In this document: positions 1 through 9,583 of the stretch, piece by piece
Numbering within the stretch: the stretch's first letter is position 1
How the letters are laid out: each line of letters begins with the position of its first letter
DNA from: Geosiphon pyriformis
Taxonomy: Eukaryota; Glomeromycota; Glomeromycetes; Archaeosporales; Geosiphonaceae
DNA length: 35,010 nt
Direction of reading: 5' to 3'
Assembly: GCA_016748015.1 (NCBI GenBank)
Contig: JAAOMT010000008.1
Span: forward strand, 1 to 35,010
Position numbers and translations under genes: made by a program
The notes under the pieces: model-generated
Told to the model about the DNA's origin: nothing
The model's database searches: none
The model's input: only the letters and a program-made list of their open reading frames with translations

Positions 1-91
1 CAAGATTTTGTTGATTTTGCCTCTACAACGATAAATTAATATTTTCAAAAATATATACAGGCCAATATCATGCAAAATCGTAATTACTTAC

Positions 92-273
92 TAATATACT
101 GGAAATAGAGCGCAGGCTGAGGCACTAAGAGCCATTACGAATACGTAACAAGTCATAGCGATTTGCCCATAACACTCTAATCTTGCGATAATATACTGGA
201 AATAGAGCGCAGGCTGAGGCACTAAGAGCCATTACATAACAAGTCATAGAGATTTGCCCATAACATTCTAATC
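92..273. repeat. Imperfect tandem duplication, 97-bp and 85-bp units
   Basis: The unit beginning TAATATACTGGAAATAGAGC at 92 is repeated from 189. The second unit lacks 6 bp present in the first (GAATAC after GCCATTAC) and carries a few substitutions. The distance between unit starts is 97 bp, which is not a multiple of three, so the duplication shifts the frame of the minus-strand coding fragment it lies in. Read on the minus strand, a canonical GTAAGT donor-like sequence follows the end of the unit nearest the window start, so the duplicated piece may be the 3' end of an exon. Confidence 0.9.
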
Positions 274-549
274 CAAACATCGGCCAAAGGGTTAAACCAA
301 AAGAGCGTAGGATAATATAATAGAATAGATGCTGAGTCACGAAGTCATCACCAGTCTTATTTGTTTCCATCGAGGCATCTTGTAAATTTTGCATCTGCAC
401 CTTCCACTCGTTCTTTTCTACCTCTAGGTTTTTTACTTCCTTTTCTTCTATCCACTTTTTCATTTCCTTTTCGTTCGGATACTCTTCTTTAATTCACTTA
501 ACCTTTCCCTTCAATATCTCGCCATAGTGTTTTGCGTGTTTGTTATGGT
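125..549 (-). pseudogene. Host-gene fragment, coiled-coil-like plus hydrophobic segment, broken
   Basis: This is the only non-transposon coding sequence I can support. The uninterrupted part (463 down to 125, 112 codons) starts with a charged helix rich in Glu and Lys, continues into a hydrophobic stretch around residues 46-66 (FYYIILRSFGLTLWPMFG) that could cross a membrane, and ends in Cys/Ala-rich sequence. The same frame continues upstream of its Met with sensible residues (KHAKHYGEILKGKVK), an in-frame TGA at 494-496, then IKEEYPNEKE, so the apparent start is probably internal. The 97-bp duplication shifts the frame near the C-terminus. Base composition is clearly richer in GC than the surrounding repeats. 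No family is recognised. It could be an exon of a spliced gene rather than a pseudogene. Confidence 0.5.
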
Positions 550-769
550 TTGGGAAGATATGGCCTATATATATGTTTGGTTCGTGTTAATGACGTTTTA
601 GATCTTTGATTTATGAGTATAAATTTACTATTGATTTATCAGTATAAATTTACTATTTAGGTTACAAACCCACTATTACTAAATTAATCAGAGTTTTTAA
701 CCTTTGCAGTATCCCTATATAATATCATTGTTATTTAATAATTATTGTATTGTAAATATGTTTAGTTTA

Positions 770-1071
770 GGGAATTGCTAAATCGACCCACCCGCAACAC
801 GTGATATCATTTACGTCATAGTTTCGTATTCAACTATATATAGGAACATATTAACGAAGTGTTTTTTTAATTATAAAACACTATAAATTATTTAAGGCAT
901 AATAAAAAATAGATATATAATCAATATTCAATTTTATATAAGAAAAAGCTATTTTTTATTTTAATTAAACTAATATTTATTAGAATTACTAATAAAATTC
1001 TATATATATTAATATCACGTGTTGCGAGTGGGTCGATTTAGCAAAAAGAGTGGGTCAATTTAGCAATTCCC
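770..1071. mobile_element. TA-flanked MITE with long terminal inverted repeats
   Basis: A 302-bp element has inverted termini GGGAATTGC and GCAATTCCC, each flanked by TA (768-769 and 1072-1073), the target duplication expected for Tc1/mariner-like elements. The left inverted repeat covers about 38 bp (770-807). The right one (1012-1071) is longer because a roughly 20-bp piece containing GCTAAAT(C/T)GACCCACT occurs twice, separated by a short T-run. The inner part of each repeat reaches a CACGTG palindrome. The interior is AT-rich and has no coding capacity, so the element is non-autonomous. Confidence 0.85.
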
Positions 1072-1073
1072 TA

Positions 1074-3164
1074 TGTTTATTAATTATTTTTGTTTTGTTA
1101 AATTAATCATATATTTTAATATTGAATAAAATTTGTTTTATTAAAAATAATTAAAAAATTTAAAAAAATTATAGAAAACGTATCATGAAAAACTTCTTTT
1201 TCTTATTTTTCAAAGAGAAATTATTTTTGTAAAAAGAAGGTTTTTATTTTTTTATTTTGTTTATTAATATTTCACAAAATACAAATTCTTTTGTTTAAGA
1301 ACTGATAATCATTATTAATAATAATTTGACAAAAAAAAGTTGGCTAAAAAAGCTATTTCTGGTCCTGTTGGTAAAAGTTTAAAAAAACAGAATAAAATAA
1401 TATTAATTTGATTATAATTGATTAAGCTATAACAATAAATTATAGTAAAGTTTTATTGAATTAAATTAATTTTTTAATATTTAGTAATTTATTTTAAGTA
1501 GTAAAAATTCAATATATATAAAAATTATTAAAAATTAAATTACTTAAAAACAATTTAAAACTGTATTATTTATTTTATTTATGAACACAATTACATATAA
1601 TTTTAAGAATTTTTTAGAAAAAACTAATAAGAAAATTTTGTGTTATTAATTACATATTTGCTATTAATAACAAAATAAAATATATTATTGTTTGTTTTAA
1701 ACTAAAAAAAACTTATTATATTATTTTTATGTTTAAAAAAATTAATTTATTATGTATTAAATTAGATTTGGTTTTTTATAAAAATTATAATATTTTAATA
1801 TGTTAAGCTAAAATATAACTTTTTAAAAATTAATTAAATTTAATTTTTTAAAATTCTTTCTTTCTTGTATCCTAAATTCCTAAAAAAGTATGATATTTTT
1901 GAAAATTCTTTTTCTGTTTTTAATAATTTTGCTATTGAAATTAATGCTGGTGCTTCTTAAAAATCATTAAAAACTGGTAAAATAAGTAATTTAACTCTGA
2001 CAACACAACTAATACAAAGAATATAGATATAAAAAAAGTTTTTTGTTGAAAAAACCAGCTTTTAACTTGGTAGTAATAATAAATCAGAGCAAAAAAATGT
2101 TAACATAACTTCTAAAAGGCTGAACAAAATTATTAATAAATGTATTTTTGGAAAACTTTATGAGTAAATTAATTTTAATGTTAATAATAATATTGAAAAT
2201 AATATTTTAAATAAGTTTCTGTTTTTTTTTCTTTTTTTTTTTCTTAAGCTTTTGGTTTATATTTTGGTTTGCGAATTATTTGTTTTAAATATCAATTTTT
2301 TAGCCATCATTAAAAAGTCAGTCTAGAATAAATTAAAGATTATTAAGAATATATTTTCTGATATAAATAGTTTTGGAAGAATTTTTATTTTTTTAAAATT
2401 TAACAGAATTATTTAAATATTTTTTACTTCAGAAAAAGCAATATTAACTATGATTAGTAAATTATTATAATATTATAATAAATACTAATCTTAAATATTC
2501 AATAAACAATTAAATAAATCAAGCAATTATCATAAAAAAAAATTTAAAAAAATATCTGTAGAAACTATGTAAATTACACTTATTAATTTTGGTAATATTA
2601 AATTAATTAAGATATAATTGATAAAACTATAACAAAAAATAACCATAAAATTAGATGATCAAATTCAAGCTAATGTGTTAATATCTAAATATCTATTTTT
2701 ATTGTAAAAATATGATTTATATAATAAAAGCCAATATTAATAAATAATTATAAAATTTTAAAGATAAGTTTAAAATTTTGCTTTATCTAGTTTTTGTAAA
2801 AATAAATGCTTATAATCTTTGAGATTTTATTGGATTAATTAGTAGAAAAACCTATGTAATTTATTAAAATCTAATTAATTATATTTATATTAAGTATACT
2901 ATTATTTGTTTTAACTTTAAAAAAAATTTGGTTAAAATTATTACTATATTTTCTGTTATAAAAAGTATTACTTTTTATTAATTGTATTTGTCTTTAGCTT
3001 TATGTTTAATTTGTAATTGGCAAATTTTTTTTTAATTTGGTTTTTTAAGTAAAGTCAAACTTTTTTTGATAATTGTAAATTTAATAATAAAATAATTTAA
3101 CAATCAAAAACAATTTTGCCAGCTTTGTAAAACAGATTAATAAGTTGGCTAAGAGATTAGATAC
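1074..3164. other. AT-rich stretch without a supportable gene
   Basis: This is extremely AT-rich sequence with stops in all frames. Weakly similar blocks near 1390-1450 and 2589-2655 (both containing ATAATTGAT...CTATAAC) suggest old repeats. I see no LTR ends, RNA gene or convincing protein domain. It is probably transposon sequence decayed past recognition. Confidence 0.5.
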
Positions 3165-4161
3165 TGTTATTAAAGATTTTTTTATTTTTATTTAATGTTA
3201 TTAATATTATATTGTTATTTATTCTGCTGTTAATAAAAATTAATAAATTTTTAATAAGTTAATTTTTTTTTAAAGTATTTTTCCATACTTTAAACCATAT
3301 ATGCTGTTAAGTTTATAATAAAATAACCAATTTAATGTCGATTACTTATAGTTACTTTATAGTAAAAGTTAATTTTTTTACAAAAAAATTTTCTTTGTAA
3401 GTTTTTTAAAAATATCTATAATTATTTTACTGTAAAAATCAACTTTTCTACAGAAAATTTTAATTATAGACTACTTAATAATATAAAAAAAAATAAAAAA
3501 TAAAAATAAAAAATAAACTAAAAAAAATAAAAATGTGTTAAAAAAATTGGTTTGAATTTAAATTTAAAAGTTATTAAAATTAGTAACTAATCAATTTCAA
3601 AATATTAGTATAAAATAGTTAATTTTAAAACAAAAATAATTAAGAATTTTTATTGTTTTTTTTTTAAAGTAAGTTTTATTAAAATTAATTTATATAAAAA
3701 ATAGTTTTTACTAAAATATCTAATAAAAAATACTAAAAAAATATTGATAAAGATATATTTTCTTAAAGAAAAAAGCTTTTTTTTATATAATATATTATAA
3801 TACTATTCTATAATTTAGCACTTTTTTTCTAATATTTTGGCAAACTAAAAATACATTTTATTAAACTACATATTATTTCTGTAAACTATAAATTATTTTA
3901 ATGAACTATTAAATATTTTATTGAATTATTAAATATTTCAGCAAATTCTAAATATTATCTAATTTAATATATTATATAATCTAATCATTACAATTTGGTT
4001 ATATTTGTGTTCTGTATAAATCAAATTATTAATTAAATAAAAATTCAGATAATTTAATAATATAATAAATAATAAATTAAAATAATAATATATACTAGTT
4101 AATAATAAGAATTATAAAAATAATTTTATTTAATTAATATTTTAAATTTTGATTAGTAACA
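3165..4161 (-). mobile_element. K1: ghost copy of the 1-kb LTR-like repeat, reverse orientation
   Basis: The block follows the reverse complement of K2 almost end to end. It begins TGTTATTAAAG at 3165, runs through the decayed hairpin region at about 3330-3480, the counterpart of the post-TATA segment at about 3760-3800 and the 20-bp array at about 3830-3960, and ends GATTAGTAACA at 4161. Most differences from K2 or K5 turn G or C into A or T. Flanking tetranucleotides are ATAC (3161-3164) and ATGT (4162-4165). They would match if both decayed from ATGC by one transition each, but that is inference. Confidence 0.75.
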
Positions 4162-4794
4162 ATGTATTTGTGTTAATAATTTTCCAATCTAATTTTAAAT
4201 ATTAACTATTAATAATTTTTTTATTATAAAATTAGATAAGTAATATAATAATAATAAAAATTTAAATATATTTACTAATAATAAAATTATTATAAAGCTG
4301 AGTTTTTTAGTATTTTCAAATATAATCAATTTAAAAACTTAGTTAGAAAATTTGTTAAGCTTAATTATCAATTTACTAACAAGATTTAATCATTTAGTTT
4401 TGGTTTAAAATGTATTTTTTTCTTTAATATATTAATAGTTAGTCTTATTTAAAAAATAATTACTTGTAATTTTAGAAAAATAAATGTTTTTGCTAAGCAG
4501 AATAATATTATTAAGTAGTATTGTTATGAATAAACTTAATAGTATATGATAGTAATATTTAGTGTTCAAAATTTGGGTTTTTAGAGAGCTTTTGAAGATT
4601 TTTTTTGGTAAACTTATTTGGTATGTCAATATTCTCAGTCTTTAAAGATTTTTTTTGATTGATATAAATTTATTCATGAAGTTCTTTGGTTATAAGACAC
4701 AAAGATATAGTTTTATAGTGTTATAATTTTGTATATATAAGTTATTTTTTCCAAGCTAATTGAATGCAGTTACTAGAATTTAGCAGTATATTTT
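4162..4794. other. AT-rich stretch between K1 and the E1 3' LTR
   Basis: No LTR, inverted repeat or protein domain is recognisable here. Short open frames are Ile/Leu/Asn/Lys-rich as expected from composition alone. It may be older transposon sequence or host DNA beyond the end of element E1. Confidence 0.45.
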
Positions 4795-5509
4795 TGCTTT
4801 TCTGATAAGCTAACAAGATAATGTTAATATCTAATTTTAGAAAGAGCTTTCTTTTTTTATTAGGCTATCATAAAGTCTATTTTTAAACAGTCAATTTTCT
4901 TATATTGCTGCTTTATAAAAGAAAATAAAAATAAAAAAAGAAAAAGAAAAAAAGAAAAATTAGTATTATTAATTGTCATGATTAAAAACAATTGGTCCAA
5001 GTTATATTAATTTAAGATAGTTTTATGCTAAGAACATTTGGCCAAAAATAAAGATAAAAACAAGATTAATTCAGTTAATATATAAAAACAAAAATTATAT
5101 AAATATAAATTTTGAGTTTTTAATATTTTTTTTATTTCAATAATATAAGATATAAGATATAAGTAGAAAAAAATTGATTTTTGTCTATCTGCCTATATTT
5201 TTATCTTCTATAATTACTCTTTTTTATATATTTTTTTTAGTTCTATAAGACTGTTTTTGATCATTTTGTTATTATTAATTATTGCTTGCTATTTTTATTA
5301 TTGCTTTATTTCTCTATATTATTATTAATTATTCTAAGTTTGACTAGTTTTTTTGTGCTATATTGTATTTTTGCATTTTGTATTGTGTTATCTTAAGTTA
5401 TTATACATTATTTTGTGTTTTTTTATATTATTATGTGTTATTTTATGTTATTATATTTTAATCATGTTTTTTTATAACTTGGATTGGTTTTTTTATTTAG
5501 GTAATATTA
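4795..5509 (-). repeat. E1 3' LTR, minus strand, decayed
   Basis: Read on the minus strand it begins TAATATTAC just after a purine-rich tract, like the LTRs at 25087 and 34273, and ends in TATCAGAAAAGCA, which aligns with the end of the 25087 LTR. The outer half carries a degraded 20-bp-period array (about 5390-5460) resembling the array of the E6 LTR rather than the 40-bp array of the LTR at 8865. It also shares the E6 order CAGTCTTATAGAACTA then a TATA-like run. The inner boundary is firm and the outer end is estimated to within tens of bases. The first dinucleotide is TA, not the usual TG. Confidence 0.6.
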
Positions 5510-5519
5510 TCTCTTTTTT
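5510..5519 (-). other. E1 polypurine tract
   Basis: On the minus strand the sequence AAAAAAAGAG lies between the ORF3 stop and the LTR start TAATATTAC. Its position and composition match the plus-strand primer of LTR retrotransposons. Confidence 0.6.
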
Positions 5520-6189
5520 TTAAAATTAAGCTTTTGCAAAATCATATATATCTGTAATATTTGTATTTTCTGTGTAGTATTTAATTATTGTGTTAAATAT
5601 TGCTTTTTGTAGATCTTCAAACTATGTATTTGTTATTTGTTCTATGTTGTTAACTATAATAGTTTTTAGAGAACTGTCTAACAATATGATTAAACAGTAT
5701 TTAAATACTACATATAATCAATATACTGCTTTGTAGTATAGTGTTAAATTGTTTTTTCTTATAAATATTTTTATTTGTTTAAGAACTTCTTTGTTGAATA
5801 TTTATTCGTTAAGATTTTCATATAGTGTCCTCAATCTTATTTATTTACCAATCTTATAGAATCAGTAGACTAGTAAAAGTCTTTCTTTTTATACTCTAGA
5901 GTTTTCAGATGTTTATTTTCTTGTTACTGGTTCTAATGCTGGCCTGCTCAAAGTTTTTTTTATTTTTTTGAGCTTGGTTTAACACATATCTCTTTTTTTT
6001 TTCTTTTTTTTGATTATTTATAGGAATAGAAATGTTCAGTTCTAATTGAATTCTTGCCCATTTTTTTTTGCTACTGTCTTTGTATTATATTTTTTTTCTA
6101 TTAATTGTAATTTTTATTTGGATTGTGAATTGTTAAATTGTCTTAAATAGTTGTTTTGAAAGTTTTAAAATTTGATTTAAGAGATCTAT
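5520..6189 (-). pseudogene. E1 ORF3, unknown accessory protein (decayed)
   Basis: About 223 codons lie between the E1 integrase and its 3' LTR. The frame starts at 6189 where ATG has become ATA, and reads NQILKLSKQLFKTI, close to DKILKLSKQLFNKI of the E6 copy. A middle block FYKIGK and a C-terminal block (IFNKEVLKQIKIFI, then LYYKAVY, VVFKYC, LLDSSLKTIIVNNI, FEDLQKAIFNTIIKYY) align with E6 ORF3. Several stops correspond to Gln or Trp codons in E6, and the length is not a multiple of three, so at least one indel is present. The stop lies against the polypurine tract as in every other copy. The protein is hydrophilic, with no visible signal peptide or membrane segment, so it does not look like an envelope protein. 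Function is unknown. Confidence 0.6.
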
Positions 6190-6440
6190 ATTAAGAGTTT
6201 TATTGTTTTTTTTGCTGTTTTGGCTGTTATATATACTGTTACCAGTAGAATTTTAGCCATTAATTAACATGAAATTACCCTTATAATTCCTATAATTAAT
6301 TAGTATATTAATATCATTTCAAATTATCATTTATTATTTAATCAATTATCACATATCACGATTCAATTAAAAATAATCTAATTAGTATAACAGAAAGTAG
6401 GATGATCAAATTACACAATACTCTGAACTTTGTAACATTC

Positions 6441-6600
6441 TAAAATTCGCCGAAATTTACAGAAATTCGCCGAAATTTATAAGAAATTCGCCGAAATTAC
6501 AGAAATTCGCCGAAATTATGAATAGTTCACCCAAATTAATCAATAGTTCAGCGAAATAACTTGTAGTTCATTAAAATGTATCTTTAGTTCACCAAAATTT
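6441..6600 (+). repeat. Eight-unit 20-bp array upstream of the K2 TATA box
   Basis: Units start at 6441, 6461, 6481, 6501, 6521, 6541, 6561 and 6581. The first four contain AATTCGCCGAAAT; the later four degrade to forms such as AGTTCACCAAAATT. The core TTCGCCGAA is nearly palindromic and strikingly GC-rich for this DNA. Its place 50-210 bp before the TATA box suggests a U3 enhancer or protein-binding array. K1, K3 and K4 keep shorter or more decayed versions. Confidence 0.75.
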
Positions 6601-6649
6601 GAGCAAAGAGGAAAAGTGCAAGTTCATAGACTAGTACTACAACAAGTTG

Positions 6650-6657
6650 TATAAAAG
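6650..6657 (+). promoter_or_regulatory. TATA box of the K2 LTR
   Basis: TATAAAAG follows AACAAGTTG and is conserved at the same place in K3 (13007-13014) and K4 (28359-28366), with a decayed counterpart in K1. A short GAAGAG...CTCTTC inverted repeat follows. Transcription would run rightward. Confidence 0.6.
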
Positions 6658-6951
6658 AAGAGCTTTTCTCTTCAAGAAAATGTATCTTACTTTAGATTTA
6701 TCACTTAGAACCATTCCTACACACACAAAAAAAAATAAATATCAAATAATTTGAAAAACCAAATTCTTTAATTATTGCACTTGGAAAATCCCCAAAACCC
6801 AACTAACGTTTTGAAATTGATTAGCGACCAATTTCAGTAAACTGTTAGTGACTCCAGGCCTGGATAGAAAACGTTTCCCTTGATAAAATCCTATTTCTTT
6901 TACACTTCTTTTATTTTTTTTTTCTTTTCTTATTACAATTATTAGGGTAGC

Positions 6952-7067
6952 CTACAGACAAGATTTCTGTAGAAGAGTTGACTTTCACAGCAAAGTAACT
7001 ACACATTTTTAGTAAGCTTCTAGATGAGCAATTCCTGGGAAAGAGTTGACGTTTACTACAACGTAAC
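6952..7067 (+). other. Three successive potential hairpins in the K2 3' part
   Basis: Hairpin 1 (6952-6972) pairs CTACAGA with TCTGTAG. Hairpin 2 (6977-6999) pairs GTTGACTTT with AAAGTAAC around a bulged G. Hairpin 3 (7045-7067) pairs GTTGACGTT with AACGTAAC with the same bulge. Hairpins 2 and 3 differ at a T-A versus G-C pair in the stem, a compensatory difference. K3 keeps all three motifs (hairpin 1 with one changed base); K4 and K5 have lost pairs in hairpin 3 through transitions. Confidence 0.5.
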
Positions 7068-7284
7068 TACATAAAGTAACTGGCAAGGAATTGGCCATTC
7101 CACTTATAAGCCCAGCAGTTCAAATTATAGGAGATAATTTGAAGATAAATTCAGTTATTGGAGGTTCAACTACTTCTAGAAAACGTGAATTTGCAATCGA
7201 CAGACAGTTACAACATTCAAGAAAAGAGACCAAAAACCTCCAGTAACAATACTTAAATTTTTTAATTAAATAGTTGTATGTTGA

Positions 7285-8648
7285 TTATGTTTTAATAACA
7301 ATAATTAGTTCTAAATTTCGTGATATATTTTCTGGTTTAATTAATAAAATCTGTGTTTTTAGTTACAGTATAAATGATAATGTTTCTTGGTTTGTATAAT
7401 AAAGTTTTAACCAATTTTTATGTGCTACTTTCTTTAAAATTTTGTTTTTTAATCTTAATTTGTAAGCTCCATTGCCTAAAACTTTGTGTATGTGAAATAG
7501 ACTGTTTCACTTTGGGTCAAATTTTTCATTCCACTGTTTTTTAATTTTTGTATAATGTAATAGCATTTGGTTTCTAATTTTGAATTCAATTGGTTAATCA
7601 GATAAGCAATTATTATGTCTTTCTTTATATTGTTTTTAAGCTTTACTAATATTGTCAGTTGCTGTTTTATGATTGTATTCTAATGTTTTTATAAGCTGAT
7701 ATATTCTTTAATATAAAATAGTTTTAAAATTTTTCTCAGTAATAGTTTCTATTAAGAAAGAAAATATTTCTTGTTTGATAAATAAGATAGTTTTTTTTCC
7801 ATAGATTAGTTTGAATGATATGAACTAAATAGTATTTTGCTTTAATGTTTAATATGCAAATAATACAAAAAATATGAATAAGTTTTATTCTTGTGCATTT
7901 TTATAACTTATTTTTGTTAATGTTTTATACAGTGTTTGGTTAAATTGTTCTACCAGTCTATTTGTTGGTAAGTAATAGAGTGATAATAAAAATTGTTTTA
8001 TTTCAAACTATTGGCTTAGTTTGATTAGCATACTATTGACAAAATGTATTTTTTAGTTAGATAACAATTTTTTAGGCATTCATAATGGCAAATTAAATCT
8101 TGATGTATAAACTCAGCTACTGTTTTAGCATTAACCACTTGGATTGCTTTGGTTTTTGGCCACTCGATAAGATAGTCTACAGTTATAACAATGTAATAAT
8201 TTTTTTTAGATGTAATTAAAAAAAAACCAACCAAATTGATCTCTATTCTATCAAATAAATTTCCAACTGAAATAAATTGAAATGGTTTCATTGTTCTGGC
8301 TTCTTTTTTTCATTGACATAAGTCACAATTGAGGACATATTCAAAGATATTCTTATATATTATCAGCTAATAGTATAAATTTATTATTTTTTCTAAAGTA
8401 GTGTTTTTATTAAAGTGTTTTGCAGTTGGGCCAGAGTGCATGCTATACAAACTAGTTATTTTTTTATTGTCTTTTATAATTTGTTATAAAGTAGTATGGT
8501 TTTGGCATTCTTAATAATATAGTTGATTGTTCTGAATAAAATAATTATAAGCTTGTTTGCATATACCACTTTGTTTTTGTTAAGATAATAGCTTTTTAAA
8601 CTAAAGTGTTAACAAATACTGATGTAATTACTAATAGGTAGTATTACA
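7285..8648 (-). pseudogene. E1 integrase (decayed)
   Basis: Retroviral-type integrase of the gypsy family, which would insert element cDNA in the nucleus. Order on the minus strand: an N-terminal part aligning with the start of the E4 integrase (TTYQQLHQYLLTLQF-like, several Gln codons now stops), a histidine-cysteine zinc region with SMHSGPTAKHF, the core with NLFDRIEINLVG (first Asp now Asn in INL) and THFVN, the region of the third acidic residue (TNRLVEQFN, Glu kept), and a C-terminal segment EKFDPKWNSLFHI then LGNGAYKLR typical of gypsy integrases. The longest clean frame is 8025-8291. The TAA at 7285-7287 aligns with the E6 integrase stop. The start codon is not preserved. Many stops are at Gln and Trp positions. 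Confidence 0.75.
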
Positions 8649-8864
8649 AATAATTATTTGGAGTATAGAAACAAATAACAAATCTGTAACTGGTGTTCAA
8701 TAATTGGTAATATTGGTAATATTTAAAGATTTTGATAATTTGAAGGTTTTGGTTGAGTTTTTTGTATAATGAACAGAGATTCAATAGATGTTTAATAGTT
8801 TTTTAAAATAGTTATTCCATCAAATTTTTTTTTTAATGTGATGGCCAGTTTATTTTAACAGTTA
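8649..8864 (-). other. E1 leader between 5' LTR and integrase
   Basis: This short stretch aligns with the E5 leader on the opposite strand: ATTGAATCTCTGTTCATTAT here against ATTGAATCTCTGTCCATTAT there, continuing to just before the integrase start. It shows that E1, like E5, goes from LTR leader straight to integrase with no Gag, protease or RT. Differences from E5 are mostly C-to-T. Confidence 0.6.
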
Positions 8865-9338
8865 TGTCTTTTTGATAAGCTATCTTCAATTTTTGAGTTC
8901 TTTATTCTTATTTCCAGGTCTTTTATTAGACTATTCTTAACATCAAATTACTCAATGCTTAATTTTTTTAATTAGTTAGCAAATCAACAAAACAACAAAA
9001 AAAATATAAAAAAAAATTAAAAATAAATAAATAAAAAATAAAAAATTAGTATCTTGTTAATAGTCATAATTAAGAACTATTGGTTTAATGTGATTAAATT
9101 TTGGATTTTATTAATATAAAGTATTGATAAAATAGAAGCAATGATAATTTCTTTAATTAAATAACAATAATATAGATTTAGGTAATAATTGGTATTTTAT
9201 TGATATGTAATTGAATTCCACTTCAAGTTATAAAAAACTATTTTTTGAAAGAAGAAGTAAAAGATAATTAATTGATTATAAATATTAATTTTAAACTAAA
9301 TTCTAGTATTAATTTTTTTCTGTTTCTAATACTTTTGC

Positions 9339-9346
9339 TATATATA
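9339..9346 (-). promoter_or_regulatory. TATA region of the E1/E2 LTR
   Basis: TATATATA on the minus strand, followed by GCAAAAGTATTAGAAACAG, is conserved in position with the LTRs at 25087 and 34273. It is likely the core promoter driving leftward transcription into E1. Confidence 0.5.
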
Positions 9347-9383
9347 CATATTTTTTATTCTATAAGATCTCATATTTTCTTGA

Positions 9384-9583
9384 GCAATATGCTCTAATTT
9401 ATTAATATTGCTTATATTGCTAAGCAGTTTGCTCTAATTTACTAACATTGCTTATAATACTGAACAGTATATCATAATTTATTGACATTGTTTATATTGC
9501 TAAACAGTATGCCATAATTTGCTAGCAATGTATATATTGCTAAGCAATATGTTACAATTTTCTAATATTGTGTATCATATATT
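9384..9583 (-). repeat. Five-unit 40-bp minisatellite inside the LTR
   Basis: Units begin at 9384, 9424, 9464, 9504 and 9544 with an exact 40-bp spacing. Each carries a (G/A)CA(A/G)T-like start, TAATTT about 12 bp in, and a loosely inverted second half (AGCAATAT against ATATTGCT). It lies upstream of the LTR TATA region. Confidence 0.85.

Larger units (their letters stand above)
6237..7248 (+). mobile_element. K2: complete 1-kb LTR-like insertion with 4-bp target duplication
   Basis: The 1012-bp unit begins TGTTACCAG and ends CCAGTAACA, and is flanked on both sides by ATAC (6233-6236 and 7249-7252). TG...CA ends, a short terminal inverted repeat, a TATA box at 6650, an AATAAA at about 6729 and no coding sequence fit a solo LTR oriented on the plus strand. 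It sits in the spacer between E1 integrase (stop at 7285-7287) and ORF3 (start 6189). Removing it with one ATAC leaves about 79 bp, matching the 80-bp spacer of E6, so this is a clean insertion into E1. A non-autonomous DNA transposon with short inverted ends is the alternative. Confidence 0.8.

Noticed and set aside
2123-2167. Short plus-strand peptide NKIINKCIFGKLYE resembling the KxxNSxxG region of family B DNA polymerases
   Set aside because: No second polymerase motif (such as a DTDS box) was found within the next kilobase in any frame, and the region is too AT-rich for one 14-residue match to count.
4432-4629. 65-codon minus-strand frame with a hydrophobic middle
   Set aside because: Composition-driven Ile/Leu/Asn/Lys sequence with no homologue in the window and no promoter or context.
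9384-9583. CRISPR-like array because of the regular 40-bp period
   Set aside because: Units are contiguous with no unique spacers and lie inside a retrotransposon LTR in eukaryotic DNA.
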